DNA from: Tannerella sp.
Lineage (GTDB): Bacteria > Bacteroidota > Bacteroidia > Bacteroidales > Tannerellaceae
Length of the DNA: 64,000 nucleotides
Assembly (NCBI GenBank): GCA_031285565.1
Contig: JAITVY010000035.1
Coordinates: forward strand, 1-64,000
Direction of reading: 5' to 3'
The translations under genes and the position numbers were made by a program. Positions 8,651-17,780 of the stretch are shown one piece after another. The first letter of the stretch is position 1. Each line of letters begins with the position of its first letter. The notes under the pieces were generated by a model. It saw only the letters and a program-made list of their open reading frames with translations, ran no database searches and was not told the DNA's origin.

Positions 8651-9190
8651 ATGAATATGAATAAATACATGATCCTGTGCTGTCTGATTCTTATCATTTA
8701 TCCTGCCGGTTTGTTCGCACAATCAAACGATTTCAGAACGAGTCCGGAATTCACAGTTGCACTGGACTATGATAATGTAGGATCTACAACCGCATCCTTT
8801 CGTGCCGGTGGTAAGATCTTCTATGGGATTGCAGGTATCGGATATAATTGGAGAGCCATCAGCGATGATGCCATGGTATGGAAAGTAGGAGCCGGTGCAC
8901 ATATCGGTCACGGTTTCTTATTCAATACGGACGTTGAATTAAAAGCTACTTTTTATTCAACATTTAAAGAAATAAAGACAACGCAATACACTATCAGTTT
9001 GTTACCCGGAATAAAACTAACCGATCAATGTGAAATATATATCGGACCCGATATTGGTTACATGCAAACCCAGCATACAGGAAACGAGAAACTCCTGAAG
9101 AAAGGTATTACTTTATGGGATAAAGAAAGTCCTACAAAATTACAGCATCTTTATATTGGTTTTACTACAGGAATCCGATTCCGCTTTTAA
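8651..9190 (+). CDS. Secreted protein, probable small outer-membrane beta-barrel
   Basis: About 179 residues with a signal peptide ending at GLFAQ. The mature part alternates polar and hydrophobic residues and is rich in Gly and aromatics (GGKIFYGIAGIGYNWRAI, GFTTGIRFRF). It ends in Phe, as expected for an outer-membrane barrel strand. I recognise no named family. ATG codons at 8651 and 8657 are both usable; a GTG at 8630 would lengthen the n-region. A strong hairpin terminator follows. Confidence 0.75.
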   Translation: MNMNKYMILCCLILIIYPAGLFAQSNDFRTSPEFTVALDYDNVGSTTASFRAGGKIFYGIAGIGYNWRAISDDAMVWKVGAGAHIGHGFLFNTDVELKATFYSTFKEIKTTQYTISLLPGIKLTDQCEIYIGPDIGYMQTQHTGNEKLLKKGITLWDKESPTKLQHLYIGFTTGIRFRF

Positions 9191-9199
9191 ATATAATCC

Positions 9200-9252
9200 A
9201 AAATAAGCTGGCCCCCGAAAAGGTGTGATCCAACTTCCGGGGGCCAGTTTAT
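9200..9252. terminator. Bidirectional terminator between 8651 gene and cupin gene
   Basis: CTGGCCCCCGAAAAG pairs with CTTCCGGGGGCCAG. The plus side is followed by TTTATTT and the minus side by TTATTTTGG. It serves two convergent transcripts. Confidence 0.8.
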
Positions 9253-9289
9253 TTACGAACAACCGCTTTTACGTTTTTATGCTCGTTAA

Positions 9290-9808
9290 TCAATGGTTAT
9301 GTTCTGCTTCCATCGCATCTTCGTAAGTTTTATGTACCGTTCCATGCGGATGTTCAGGTGGTGCATAAATTGAATATAACTTCAGGGGCTTATTCCCTGT
9401 ATTTACAATATTATGCCATTTGCCGGCCGGTACCATAATAGCAAAATCACCACTCACTGATTGTATAAACGTCAACGACTCCTTACTATCTCCCATCATC
9501 ACCTGACCTTCCCCCTCTTCAATACGTAAAAACTGGTCAATACCCGCATGGATTTCTAATCCAACTTCTCCACCTACCGGAATGGACATCAGCGTCACCT
9601 GCAAATTATCTCCTGTCCAAAGGACAGTTCTGAAAGTAGTATTTGCCAGTGTATAAGCATCAATATCCAACACCGTCGGTTCCTTTCCGTAATCTTTTAG
9701 TACAACTTTTTTATCCTTTTCATCCTCATCCTGAGAATTGCCGGGATAATCAGAAGCAACCACAAATCCGGAAAGGCACAGACCCAATAATAATAAATGT
9801 GTTTTCAT
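9290..9808 (-). CDS. Secreted cupin-domain protein
   Basis: About 172 residues with a signal peptide MKTHLLLLGLCLSGFVVAS from the ATG at 9808, then an acidic linker (SQDEDEKDKK). A cupin barrel follows, with GLEIHAGIDQFLRIEEGEGQV and VPAGKWHNIVNTGNKPLKL giving the metal-binding His/Glu set. Such cupins bind a metal and carry out varied reactions, so the substrate is unknown. It is followed upstream on the same strand by the nitroreductase gene, 76 bp away. The start at 9835 in the same frame lacks a good signal peptide. Confidence 0.82.
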   Translation of the reverse strand: MKTHLLLLGLCLSGFVVASDYPGNSQDEDEKDKKVVLKDYGKEPTVLDIDAYTLANTTFRTVLWTGDNLQVTLMSIPVGGEVGLEIHAGIDQFLRIEEGEGQVMMGDSKESLTFIQSVSGDFAIMVPAGKWHNIVNTGNKPLKLYSIYAPPEHPHGTVHKTYEDAMEAEHNH

Positions 9809-9884
9809 AATCAATACGTTTTCTTTAAATTCCATTAAAAAAACAAGAAAAGGTCGTGTTTAGTTAGTAAAACAAATGCTTTTT

Positions 9885-10484
9885 TTATTCAAAGATAAGA
9901 CTTCGCTCTTCTAACGAGTCAAATTCTTTTTGACCGAATTCAGCAGTAGGCGTTCCAAACGGCATTTCCGCCACGAGTTTCCATTCTGCAGGAATATTCC
10001 AGGTTTTCGCCACAGCTGCATCAATCAACGGATTATAATGCTGAAGTGAAGCACCGAATCCGGCATCCTCAAGTAGTAACCAAACAGCAAGTTGATGCAT
10101 GGCAGACGTATGTTCCGACCAAACCGGAAAGTTAGCCTGATAACTCGGGAATTGTTCCTGCAATCCCCTTACTGTCCGTTGGTCTTCGTAAAACAGTATC
10201 GTCCCGTAACCAGCTTCAAACGCTCCGTCAATCTTTGCTTTCGTATTCTCAAAAGCTTCAGGAGTCGTCAGTTTCTGAAGTTCTGCTTTTACGATCTCCC
10301 ATAATTTCTTATGATGACTATTCAATAAAAGAACAGTACGTGTAGATTGTGAATTAAATACCGAAGGTACGTGTAATACAGCAAAATCAATCAATTCCTT
10401 TAATTCACTATCTGATATCGGGCTCTTAGCTGATATATTATAGCAGGACCTTCTCTTTTCTATTGCATTTTTTATTTCTTTCAT
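9885..10484 (-). CDS. Nitroreductase-family oxidoreductase
   Basis: FMN-dependent nitroreductase fold, 199 residues, of the HBN1/YdgI-like branch. Visible are the N-terminal IEKRRSCYNI (the Arg-Arg-Ser FMN phosphate contact), PSVFNSQSTRTVLLL, and EDAGFGASLQHYNPLI in the C-terminal half. It probably reduces nitro or quinone compounds with NAD(P)H in the cytoplasm. It lies 25 bp downstream of ferritin on the same strand, so the two probably share a transcript and an oxidative or iron-stress context. Confidence 0.88.
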   Translation of the reverse strand: MKEIKNAIEKRRSCYNISAKSPISDSELKELIDFAVLHVPSVFNSQSTRTVLLLNSHHKKLWEIVKAELQKLTTPEAFENTKAKIDGAFEAGYGTILFYEDQRTVRGLQEQFPSYQANFPVWSEHTSAMHQLAVWLLLEDAGFGASLQHYNPLIDAAVAKTWNIPAEWKLVAEMPFGTPTAEFGQKEFDSLEERSLIFE

Positions 10485-10508
10485 CGAACATTCATTTTTA
10501 ATTAAGCA

Positions 10509-10991
10509 TTATCGTTTCCCAAGTTCACGATCCACACTGTACAAACCATGCACACCATAAATTTTAAACTTATCCAGGATTGATTTTGCTGATTCTTCTT
10601 CTTCCACTTGTTCAGTTACAAACCATCTCAAAAACTCCTGGGTGGCCTTATCATTTTCTTCAATCGCCAGATCCATTAATTTATCAATCAATTGTGAGAC
10701 ATGAAGTTCATGTTTATACACAGCTTCAAAAACCGCCTGAGGTCCTTCCCACTCTGCCGGCACTTCATTAATCTGTTTAATGAGTACTTTGCCACCACGT
10801 TTCACGGCATATTCAATTAACTTATGAGCATGTTCCGTCTCTTCTTCAACCTGCTTTTTCATCCAATGTGCACAACCATCCAATCCCATATCCATAAAAT
10901 AGACAGCCATCGACAAATACAAGTTTGAAGACCACATTTCAGCATTAATTTGTGCATTAAAAGCATCCGATAATTTCTTTGTAAGTTCCAT
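10509..10991 (-). CDS. ftnA: Non-haem ferritin
   Basis: Ferritin-like iron-storage protein of 160 residues. The ferroxidase ligands lie in NAQINAEMWSSNLYLSMAVY (Glu near 18) and EEETEHAHKLIEYAVKRGGK (Glu and His near 50). Gln and Glu of the third helix follow in WFVTEQVEEEESAKSILDK. It lacks a haem-binding context and is FtnA type rather than bacterioferritin. It oxidises Fe2+ and stores ferric mineral in a 24-mer. It is divergent from the BFD-like gene at 11209, which suggests paired control of iron storage and release. Confidence 0.95.
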   Translation of the reverse strand: MELTKKLSDAFNAQINAEMWSSNLYLSMAVYFMDMGLDGCAHWMKKQVEEETEHAHKLIEYAVKRGGKVLIKQINEVPAEWEGPQAVFEAVYKHELHVSQLIDKLMDLAIEENDKATQEFLRWFVTEQVEEEESAKSILDKFKIYGVHGLYSVDRELGKR

Positions 10992-11055
10992 AAGTTTATG
11001 TTTTAAAATTAAATAATCCTTTCAGGTTGAAATTAATGATATAATTTCATTATTA

Positions 11056-11063
11056 CAAATATA
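11056..11063 (-). promoter_or_regulatory. Candidate -7 element for ferritin
   Basis: On the minus strand TATATTTG within TTATATTTGTAAT. The same 13 bases occur in the plus-strand promoter of the divergent BFD gene. Confidence 0.5.
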
Positions 11064-11155
11064 ATCTATATTAAGCGATTTACATGTTAAATGAGGATAA
11101 GTAAAATTGATCTGATTATCAATTTTTACAATAACAAATATAGGCCACTACCTGT

Positions 11156-11163
11156 TATATTTG
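11156..11163 (+). promoter_or_regulatory. Candidate -7 element for the BFD-like gene
   Basis: TATATTTG, 45 bp before the start. An inverted, near-matching copy lies at 11135-11142 on the minus strand, so the region forms an imperfect inverted repeat. Confidence 0.5.
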
Positions 11164-11208
11164 TAATTGAAATAAGAAAAGTAAATATTAATATTAAAAA
11201 GTAAAGCT

Positions 11209-11394
11209 ATGGCTGTAGATAGAAACGAAACTATTTGTCACTGTATGGGCGTAACACGCGGAGAGATCATGGATGCAATCAAAGAACAAGGTCTTAAAAC
11301 AGTAGATGAAGTCGGAGAAGCAACAAGTGCCGGTACCGGCTGCGGAGGTTGCCAACCTGATATTGAAGAAATCCTGAGCGAAATAAACGGATAA
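11209..11394 (+). CDS. BFD-like [2Fe-2S] protein
   Basis: A 61-residue protein with Cys10-x-Cys12 and Cys45-x2-Cys48, the four-cysteine pattern of bacterioferritin-associated ferredoxin-type [2Fe-2S] domains. It starts with TICHCMGVTRGEI and ends at GTGCGGCQPDIEEIL. In the known family the domain passes electrons to (bacterio)ferritin to release iron, or serves as a scaffold in nitrite reductases. As a single gene opposite ferritin, the iron-release role is the more likely one (inference). Confidence 0.88.
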   Translation: MAVDRNETICHCMGVTRGEIMDAIKEQGLKTVDEVGEATSAGTGCGGCQPDIEEILSEING

Positions 11395-11412
11395 CAAACG
11401 TTCAATTACATT

Positions 11413-11482
11413 AGTCGTTTTGCGTGACTCGGCAGAAACCGAACAAGTTCGGTTTCTGCACTCACTACTTAAAATGTTCATC
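11413..11482 (+). repeat. Structured intergenic element, copy A
   Basis: Left end AGTCGTTTTGCGTGACTCG (11413-11431), then a perfect 13-bp hairpin (GCAGAAACCGAAC at 11432-11444, GTTCGGTTTCTGC at 11447-11459), then right end CTCACTACTTAAAA. The same ends recur at 18005-18145 and, inverted, at 62569-62735. There is no U-run on either strand, so it is not a simple terminator. Confidence 0.7.
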
Positions 11483-11490
11483 AATCAAAC

Positions 11491-11531
11491 AAAGGGGAAA
11501 TGCGATTATCATTGTATTTCCCTTTATTTTT
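11491..11531 (+). terminator. Terminator after the BFD-like gene
   Basis: AAAGGGGAAAT pairs with ATTTCCCTTT (one bulged G), then ATTTTT. Confidence 0.6.
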
Positions 11532-11633
11532 GACTTATTTGCCACGCGTGTAAAAAAAACATAAGTTTTTATGGAAACCAGGTCATTTTAGTTATCTTGT
11601 ATATATAAAACTAATCCTCACTATATATAAACA

Positions 11634-12563
11634 ATGAAACATTTATTGATAAATATATTGATTGCAATTCAACTGACCGGTTATAGTGCCGGTAAAGTAT
11701 GGGCTGAACAAAATGAACCTGTTTCAAATATTCAAACAAAAAACACATCACAAACAGACACTATTTCAGCGAACCGACTATTTCAGGAAAAAAGCACTTC
11801 TTCTTTCGAAATTATACCGGGCAACAAAAATATGGGTTTTGAATATAAAACCATAGATATCAGTTATAAACATGCTTTTTTATTACTACCCGGACAGGAT
11901 AGTTTCAATAACTACTTTGCCAGATACACAATAACAACAAACACCTGTACTGCATGCGAAGGACAAGAGCGAAATATAAAAGTATTATTAAGACCTTTTG
12001 AAGATCCGGAAAAGACTGCGTTAACTATCGATCAGAATTGTGATCAATTAGATTTATATTTTCACAATTACCAAACAATCAAATACGGTTGTTGTGGTGC
12101 AGAAAACGAACTTGAGATTTTTGATTACAACAACCAGTCAATCATACAAGCTGACAATCAAATTATCATTGGTTATGCTCCTAATTCTGAAATCAAATTA
12201 TATATTGGTAGTCAACAAGCGATTAATGACTCTTTAGATATAAGTACCCTCATGATTTCATATAATAGTACTGAGAAATATATTATCCGGATCAAATCGA
12301 AGATAGAATTAGAAAGTCATTGTTCTCCCTTTTCTCCTGATATAGAAATTTATGAAAAGGGGGAAAATATACTTTCAGAGACAAGAAATGAATATCCGTT
12401 ATGGTCTTTAAACGGGATAAACAATAAAGCTCAGATAAATGACCTGGTGATCAGGCTAAAATTTGACTGTGATGAAACCGTAAGTAATCATATAATCGAT
12501 ATCCCTATCATTCAGGGAAAGCCCTTTGGAAAAGAAAACAAGGAACAGGATATATATTTGTAA
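11634..12563 (+). CDS. Secreted protein of unknown function
   Basis: 309 residues with a hydrophobic N-terminus (LLINILIAIQLTGYSAGKVWA) that reads as a signal peptide. The mature region is beta-rich, with a CTACEGQ pair of cysteines and a GCCGAENELEIFD stretch suggesting disulphides. No recognised domain. It stands alone between the terminator at 11491 and the convergent OmpA-family gene. Probably periplasmic or surface-exposed. Confidence 0.7.
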   Translation: MKHLLINILIAIQLTGYSAGKVWAEQNEPVSNIQTKNTSQTDTISANRLFQEKSTSSFEIIPGNKNMGFEYKTIDISYKHAFLLLPGQDSFNNYFARYTITTNTCTACEGQERNIKVLLRPFEDPEKTALTIDQNCDQLDLYFHNYQTIKYGCCGAENELEIFDYNNQSIIQADNQIIIGYAPNSEIKLYIGSQQAINDSLDISTLMISYNSTEKYIIRIKSKIELESHCSPFSPDIEIYEKGENILSETRNEYPLWSLNGINNKAQINDLVIRLKFDCDETVSNHIIDIPIIQGKPFGKENKEQDIYL

Positions 12564-12574
12564 AAAACAAGGCT

Positions 12575-12616
12575 GATAGAAAAAGAAAGAGACAACCTCA
12601 TTGTGAGACTGCCTCT
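12575..12616 (-). terminator. Terminator after the OmpA-family gene
   Basis: On the minus strand AGAGGCAGTCTCA and TGAGGTTGTCTCT (12588-12616) pair with G-U wobbles, then TTCTTTTTC. The hairpin resembles the one at 23259-23287. Confidence 0.7.
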
Positions 12617-12642
12617 TCTATGTTCTTTATTGACCGGAAAAA

Positions 12643-13329
12643 TTATTCTCCAGCTTCCTTTTTAGCATCCTCAACCATTTTCTCATTGGCCATAATCATA
12701 ATTTCCACACGACGATTACTTGAACGTCCTTCAGGAGTATTATTACTTGCTACAGGTTGATGGATACCTTTACCTTCGTATACCATACGTCTGCTGCTTA
12801 AACCCTGATCAAGAAGATAATCATATACACTCTTGGCTCGTTTCTCAGACAAAGTCTGATTATAGTCCACACTTCCTGTGTTGTCTGTATGACCTACAAT
12901 CCTAATATCCGTATCAGGATTTTGATCCAGGTTCCTGGCAAAATTACGTAAAGCACTTTTAGATGCATCACTTACTGTACTTGAATTGGTTGCAAACAAA
13001 ATACCAGAGTCGAAAGTTACTTTCAATGCCGGTGCCTGTCCTTCTTCTTCTATCATTTCAACCTGGGTATCTTCAGGCAACACCTGTTCAAGCTCCTTTT
13101 TTTGCTTATCCATTTTTTTGCCGATAAGCGCTCCGGCTGTTCCACCAACAGCAGCACCAATCACTGCTCCCAAAGCTGTATTTCCTGCAATCTTACCGAC
13201 ACCTGCACCAACTGCAGCGCCACCACCTACACCAATTGCTGTTCCTTTTACGGTATTACTTGCTCCGCAACCTGAAAGTAAAACGGCTGCACATACTAAT
13301 GATACTGATAAAACCTTTAAATCTTTCAT
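12643..13329 (-). CDS. OmpA-family lipoprotein with glycine zipper
   Basis: About 228 residues. A lipoprotein signal ends at VLLSGC. A glycine-zipper segment at about 28-70 (GGGAAVGAGVGKIAGN, GAVIGAAVGGTAGALIG) may insert in or lie on a membrane. A C-terminal OmpA domain at about 100-220 carries VGHTDNTGS and LSEKRAKSVYDYL, which bind peptidoglycan. It is probably an outer-membrane lipoprotein that tethers the wall. The ATG at 13329 (second Met) gives the cleaner n-region. It resembles the YiaD type. Confidence 0.92.
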   Translation of the reverse strand: MKDLKVLSVSLVCAAVLLSGCGASNTVKGTAIGVGGGAAVGAGVGKIAGNTALGAVIGAAVGGTAGALIGKKMDKQKKELEQVLPEDTQVEMIEEEGQAPALKVTFDSGILFATNSSTVSDASKSALRNFARNLDQNPDTDIRIVGHTDNTGSVDYNQTLSEKRAKSVYDYLLDQGLSSRRMVYEGKGIHQPVASNNTPEGRSSNRRVEIMIMANEKMVEDAKKEAGE

Positions 13330-13416
13330 CACTAAACTGTTTTAATGTAACTCTTTTTGCCTTTATTAATTTAGATAAATCTGTAATGTATTAGAATACG
13401 ACTAATTTAGTCGAAC

Positions 13417-13737
13417 TTAATCGAACAATTCGATGGAATCGCAATATGCCAATTCCCCTTGTACAATATAAGTAATTTCATCCGGACTATACTTTCCAAA
13501 CCCGTCTCTCTGTGCATTTTTTATAACAAACTCAATCAGTTCTTCTTCATCAAACTCAACCATCGAATCATCATCCCCATCAAGAAGTCCCTTAGAGTCA
13601 TAAAACTCATATATCAGATCAACAATATAATTTATATTGTCATCACTGAATTTGTTTTTCAATTCCAGAGGAAGAAAGTTTTTGATAAACTTCACAGCCT
13701 CATCATCATCATAAATGAAATCTTTTTCTTCGCTCAT
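13417..13737 (-). CDS. Small acidic conserved protein of unknown function
   Basis: 106 residues, very acidic (DDDEAVKFI, GDDDSMVEFDEEELIEF), with no signal peptide, cysteine cluster or membrane segment apart from one Cys. The helical pattern suggests a small cytoplasmic protein. I have seen similar acidic proteins annotated as hypothetical in Bacteroidales. It lies upstream of the OmpA-family gene on the same strand with an 87-bp gap. Function unknown. Confidence 0.75.
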   Translation of the reverse strand: MSEEKDFIYDDDEAVKFIKNFLPLELKNKFSDDNINYIVDLIYEFYDSKGLLDGDDDSMVEFDEEELIEFVIKNAQRDGFGKYSPDEITYIVQGELAYCDSIELFD

Positions 13738-14192
13738 ATTACTCTTTTATTAAAAACAGCGCAAGATACAAAAAGTTTAATAATTGTCCCGAAAAAAAGG
13801 CTTAAGTATAAGATATTATACCTAAAAAAAGAACTGTTTTGCATATAAGATAAAAAAATGGGTACTCACAACCTGTTAGCTGAGTTAATTCTTTGAGCCT
13901 CATATTTTCAATAAATGTTAAAATGCGGTACATCCTACAACAAAAAAACGGGATTACATGTAATAGATATATTTTTGAAGAAAGTTGATAAATGCATTGG
14001 TTATTAATTGTTTTATCGTATCACGAATAAATTTTGAGACATTAGTTCTAAGGCATTTAGATGTTGAACATCAGTTTACTACTGCAAACAGTAGCAAAAC
14101 TGCTAAATTTGAATATGATGCATTTGAATTCAAAGTTTGGTAAGCAAACACTTCCTGTTATTATAAAATGTCGTTTTTTCGACAATCTGAAA
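13738..14192. other. Intergenic region, little recognisable content
   Basis: AT-rich. It contains one perfect 12-bp palindrome, ATTACATGTAAT (13953-13964), in a possible upstream control region of the esterase gene. I see no RNA gene. An open frame runs from 14061 into the esterase, but its first 44 residues do not look like a signal peptide. Confidence 0.4.
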
Positions 14193-15029
14193 ATGGTAAG
14201 AAATAAAATAGCTTATTGCATACCCTTATGTCTATTATTGGCTAATAGTGTTTTATGCGCGCAGGCATCCAAACCTGATTATAGTCTATTCGAGAAAAAT
14301 ATATATACGAATGGAAAACAAAAATTACGATACCGTATATTGTGGCCGGAAACAATGGAAGAAGGAGAGAAATACCCCTTGTTTATTTTCCTTCATGGAA
14401 TGGGTCTTGGGGGAAAGGATAATAAGAAACAATTAAAACGTGGAGCAGAATTGTTTTTAACACCCGAAAACCGTACAAAATATCCGTGTATTGTATTATA
14501 TCCGCAAGCTCCGCTTGGTAAGTCTTTTGTAAAAATCACAAAAAACGGAAGGCCATTATTATTTCGTGGATTCAGAAAGTTCACAAAAGAAAAACCGGAT
14601 AGTGAAAAACTAGAAATGTCTTTGTCTCCATATGGCAAAATGGTACACGAAGTGATAAGCCAATTGATTACAGAGAATGTTGTAGATACGAGTAGAATAT
14701 ACATTGGAGGAGCTTCCATGGGAGCATTTTGTACCTTCCAGCTTATTTCAGAATATCCTATTTTTGCTGCTGCGGCTTCCATGGCCGGAGGTGCAGATCC
14801 CACTACACTCGATAATTGGGCAGGCAAAGTCCCTGTATGGATTGTGCATGGTAATAAAGACCCGATCGTTCCGGTAGAATCTTCAAGGGCAGTAGTAAAA
14901 CAACTCGAAGAACGAGGTATTACCAATTACCGATACAACGAATATGGCAATCTTAAACATCACTGCTGGGACAAAGCTTTCGTTGAGCCTGACTATCTGG
15001 AATGGTTTTTCTCCAAGTGTAGGGAATAA
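14193..15029 (+). CDS. Secreted alpha/beta-hydrolase (esterase/phospholipase-like)
   Basis: About 278 residues from the ATG at 14193, which gives the signal peptide ending NSVLCAQ. It has the alpha/beta-hydrolase fold, with oxyanion-hole region IFLHGMGLGG, nucleophile elbow GGASMGAF (Ser), acid in HGNKDPIVPVES (Asp), and His in NLKHHCWDKAF. It resembles the dienelactone-hydrolase/feruloyl-esterase-like predicted peptidases (LpqC/PHB-depolymerase type) of Bacteroidales. The substrate is unknown; carbohydrate-ester or lipid cleavage in the periplasm is plausible. Confidence 0.85.
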   Translation: MVRNKIAYCIPLCLLLANSVLCAQASKPDYSLFEKNIYTNGKQKLRYRILWPETMEEGEKYPLFIFLHGMGLGGKDNKKQLKRGAELFLTPENRTKYPCIVLYPQAPLGKSFVKITKNGRPLLFRGFRKFTKEKPDSEKLEMSLSPYGKMVHEVISQLITENVVDTSRIYIGGASMGAFCTFQLISEYPIFAAAASMAGGADPTTLDNWAGKVPVWIVHGNKDPIVPVESSRAVVKQLEERGITNYRYNEYGNLKHHCWDKAFVEPDYLEWFFSKCRE

Positions 15030-15032
15030 AAA

Positions 15033-15065
15033 AAACACTTATGTCAAAAAAATGACATAAGTGCT
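15033..15065 (-). terminator. Terminator after clpB (also convergent with esterase gene)
   Basis: CACTTATGTC and GACATAAGTG form a 10-bp stem. On the minus strand the stem is followed by TTTTTTTTATT. Confidence 0.75.
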
Positions 15066-15146
15066 CATAATAAACGACTTTCTTTTCTTAACCACAAAGT
15101 TGCGAAGCAACTGATACTACTTGACTACTTTAACTACTAATTGGCA

Positions 15147-17735
15147 TTAATTTTTAAATGTCAATTGGCCATCTGCCACATCAATTATAATCGGACGGGT
15201 ACGATCGATCGTTGAACCAAGGATCTGCTTTGATAATTCATTTAATACAAGATCCTGAATAGCCCGTTTGACTGGCCGTGCACCAAATTGCGGATCATAC
15301 CCTTTTTCACTGATCAAATCGGTGGCTGCATCAGTAAACTGAAGTATTACACCATTTTTTTGCAACATTTGTTGAATACTATTCAACTGTAAACCTACAA
15401 TCTGACGTATTTCAGATTCATCCAACGGAGTAAACATAATAACTTCATCAATACGATTCAGAAACTCAGGACGAATTGTCTTTTTCAACAAATCAAGTAC
15501 CTGATTTCGCGTATCCTCAATTATCTGTTCACGGTTTACAGGTGTGATCTTCTCGAAATTTTCACGAATCAACGAAGATCCCATATTGCTGGTCATGATA
15601 ATAATCGTATTTTTAAAGTTTACGGTACGACCTTTATTATCTGTCAGACGTCCATCATCCAATACTTGCAACAGTATATTGAAAACATCCGGATGCGCTT
15701 TCTCTATTTCATCAAATAACACAACCGAGTAAGGTTTACGACGTATAGCTTCCGTTAATTGTCCGCCTTCGTCATACCCCACATATCCCGGAGGCGCTCC
15801 TACCAGACGGCTGGCGCTGAATTTTTCCTGATATTCACTCATATCAATTCGCGTCATCATATTCTCATCGTCAAACAAATATTCGGCTAATGCTTTCGCC
15901 AGTTCAGTCTTACCGACTCCGGTAGTTCCCAGAAAAATAAATGAACCGATCGGACGTTTCGGATCTTGTAATCCCGCCCTGCTGCGACGTACAGCATCTG
16001 CTATCGCTTTGATAGCATCTTCCTGACCAATCACACGCTTATGCAGGTCATCTTCGAGATGTAATAATTTATCCCGTTCACTTTGCATCATTTTGTTGAC
16101 AGGAATGCCCGTCCAACGTGATACAACATCGGCAATATCCTCGCTATCCACTTCTTCTTTGATCATAGCCGAAGCACCCTGCATCGTATGCAATTGCGTC
16201 TGTATATCTTCTATCTCTGCCTCTTTTTCCTGCAGCTTACCATAACGTATCTCAGCGACTTTACCATAATCCCCCTCACGCTCAGCCTTCTCAGCTTCAA
16301 ATTTCATATCCTCGATATCGATTTTATTCTGCTGAATCCGGTTGATCAACTCCTTTTCACTTTGCCATTTGGCCATTTGTTTCTTTTCATCTTCCTTCAG
16401 GTCAGCAATCTGTTTACTCAGCATTTCGAGTTTAGGCTGATCGTTTTCACGCTTGATTGCTTCACGTTCGATTTCCAGTTGCTTAACACGACGGGATATT
16501 TCGTCTAACGATTCCGGCACCGAATCCACCTGAATACGCAGACGGGCAGCGGCTTCGTCCATCAGGTCAATCGCTTTATCCGGCAGAAAACGATCCGTAA
16601 TGTAGCGGGTCGATAATTGTACAGCCGCAATAATAGCGTCATCTTTGATCCGTACTTTATGATGATTCTCATATTTTTCTTTCAATCCGCGCAGAATCGA
16701 AATCGTGTCAGCCTCATCCGGTTCCTCCACCAAAACGGTCTGGAAACGGCGTTCCAATGCTTTATCTTTTTCAAAATATTTCTGATACTCATCCAAAGTC
16801 GTTGCACCGATCGCACGTAATTCACCACGCGCCAATGCCGGTTTCAGGATATTTGCAGCATCCATTGCTCCATCACTCTTCCCTGCTCCGACTAATGTAT
16901 GGATTTCATCAATAAAGAGAATTATCTGTCCGTCGGACTTAATTACCTCGTTTACTACAGCTTTTAATCGTTCTTCAAATTCACCTTTATACTTTGCTCC
17001 GGCAATCAAAGCTCCCATATCCAAAGAGAATATCTGCTTACTTTTCAGATTCTCCGGAACATCACCCCGCACTATCCGGTGTGCTAACCCTTCTGCAATA
17101 GCTGTTTTCCCAACACCAGGTTCTCCTATCAGGATCGGATTATTCTTTGTTCGCCGGCTTAAAATCTGTAATACCCGGCGGATTTCATCATCACGCCCGA
17201 TCACTGGGTCCAGTTTGCCTGAGCGCGCTCTCTCATTTAGATTTACAGCGTATTTACTTAACGAGTCATACGTATCTTCTGCCGATTGGCTGGTTACTTT
17301 ATTGCCCTTCCGCAATTCTTCAATAGCCAATCGCAATTCTTTTTCTGTTACACCAACATCCTTCAATAGCTGCGAGGCATCGCTTTTTTCAGTAAGTAAT
17401 GCCAAAATCAAATGTTCTAATGAAACATATTGATCCCCCATCTTACTGCAATAATCAACTGCCTTCTGTAATACAGCATTAGCCTCACGACTCAAATATG
17501 GTTCTCCGCCCGAAACTTTCGGATAACTTTCAATCTTTTGCTCTAAAGACTTTTCCAAAACAGGTAAACTTACTCCAAGCTTTTGGAAAAGAAACTGAAC
17601 CACATTTTCACCTACAGAAAGAATTGACTTTAACAAATGTGTAGCCTCTATACTTTGTTGATTATAGCTACTAACCAACTGCACGGCCTGTTGCACAGCC
17701 TCCTGCGATTTAATTGTAAAATTATTTAAGTTCAT
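15147..17735 (-). CDS. clpB: ATP-dependent disaggregase ClpB
   Basis: AAA+ disaggregase that works with DnaK to rescue aggregated protein. From the ATG at 17735 (MNLNNFTIKSQEAVQQAV, the standard start) it has about 862 residues, the family length. It has a Clp N-domain, first ATPase with Walker A GEPGVGKTA near residue 206, the long ClpB-specific coiled-coil middle domain (about 400-530), second ATPase with GTTGVGKTE, and an end with GYDPQFGARPVKRAIQ. The in-frame extension to 17846 has no family support and overlaps the likely promoter. It lacks a ClpP-binding loop as far as I can see, as expected for ClpB. Confidence 0.97.
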   Translation of the reverse strand: MNLNNFTIKSQEAVQQAVQLVSSYNQQSIEATHLLKSILSVGENVVQFLFQKLGVSLPVLEKSLEQKIESYPKVSGGEPYLSREANAVLQKAVDYCSKMGDQYVSLEHLILALLTEKSDASQLLKDVGVTEKELRLAIEELRKGNKVTSQSAEDTYDSLSKYAVNLNERARSGKLDPVIGRDDEIRRVLQILSRRTKNNPILIGEPGVGKTAIAEGLAHRIVRGDVPENLKSKQIFSLDMGALIAGAKYKGEFEERLKAVVNEVIKSDGQIILFIDEIHTLVGAGKSDGAMDAANILKPALARGELRAIGATTLDEYQKYFEKDKALERRFQTVLVEEPDEADTISILRGLKEKYENHHKVRIKDDAIIAAVQLSTRYITDRFLPDKAIDLMDEAAARLRIQVDSVPESLDEISRRVKQLEIEREAIKRENDQPKLEMLSKQIADLKEDEKKQMAKWQSEKELINRIQQNKIDIEDMKFEAEKAEREGDYGKVAEIRYGKLQEKEAEIEDIQTQLHTMQGASAMIKEEVDSEDIADVVSRWTGIPVNKMMQSERDKLLHLEDDLHKRVIGQEDAIKAIADAVRRSRAGLQDPKRPIGSFIFLGTTGVGKTELAKALAEYLFDDENMMTRIDMSEYQEKFSASRLVGAPPGYVGYDEGGQLTEAIRRKPYSVVLFDEIEKAHPDVFNILLQVLDDGRLTDNKGRTVNFKNTIIIMTSNMGSSLIRENFEKITPVNREQIIEDTRNQVLDLLKKTIRPEFLNRIDEVIMFTPLDESEIRQIVGLQLNSIQQMLQKNGVILQFTDAATDLISEKGYDPQFGARPVKRAIQDLVLNELSKQILGSTIDRTRPIIIDVADGQLTFKN

Positions 17736-17780
17736 ATATAAATTTCCTTTCTTATTATAATCATTTTCTATTTGGATTTG

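Noticed and set aside
16188-17433. Open frames opposite clpB (106, 67 and 72 residues)
   Set aside because: Shadows of the coding strand of a well-recognised AAA+ gene; composition is not protein-like.
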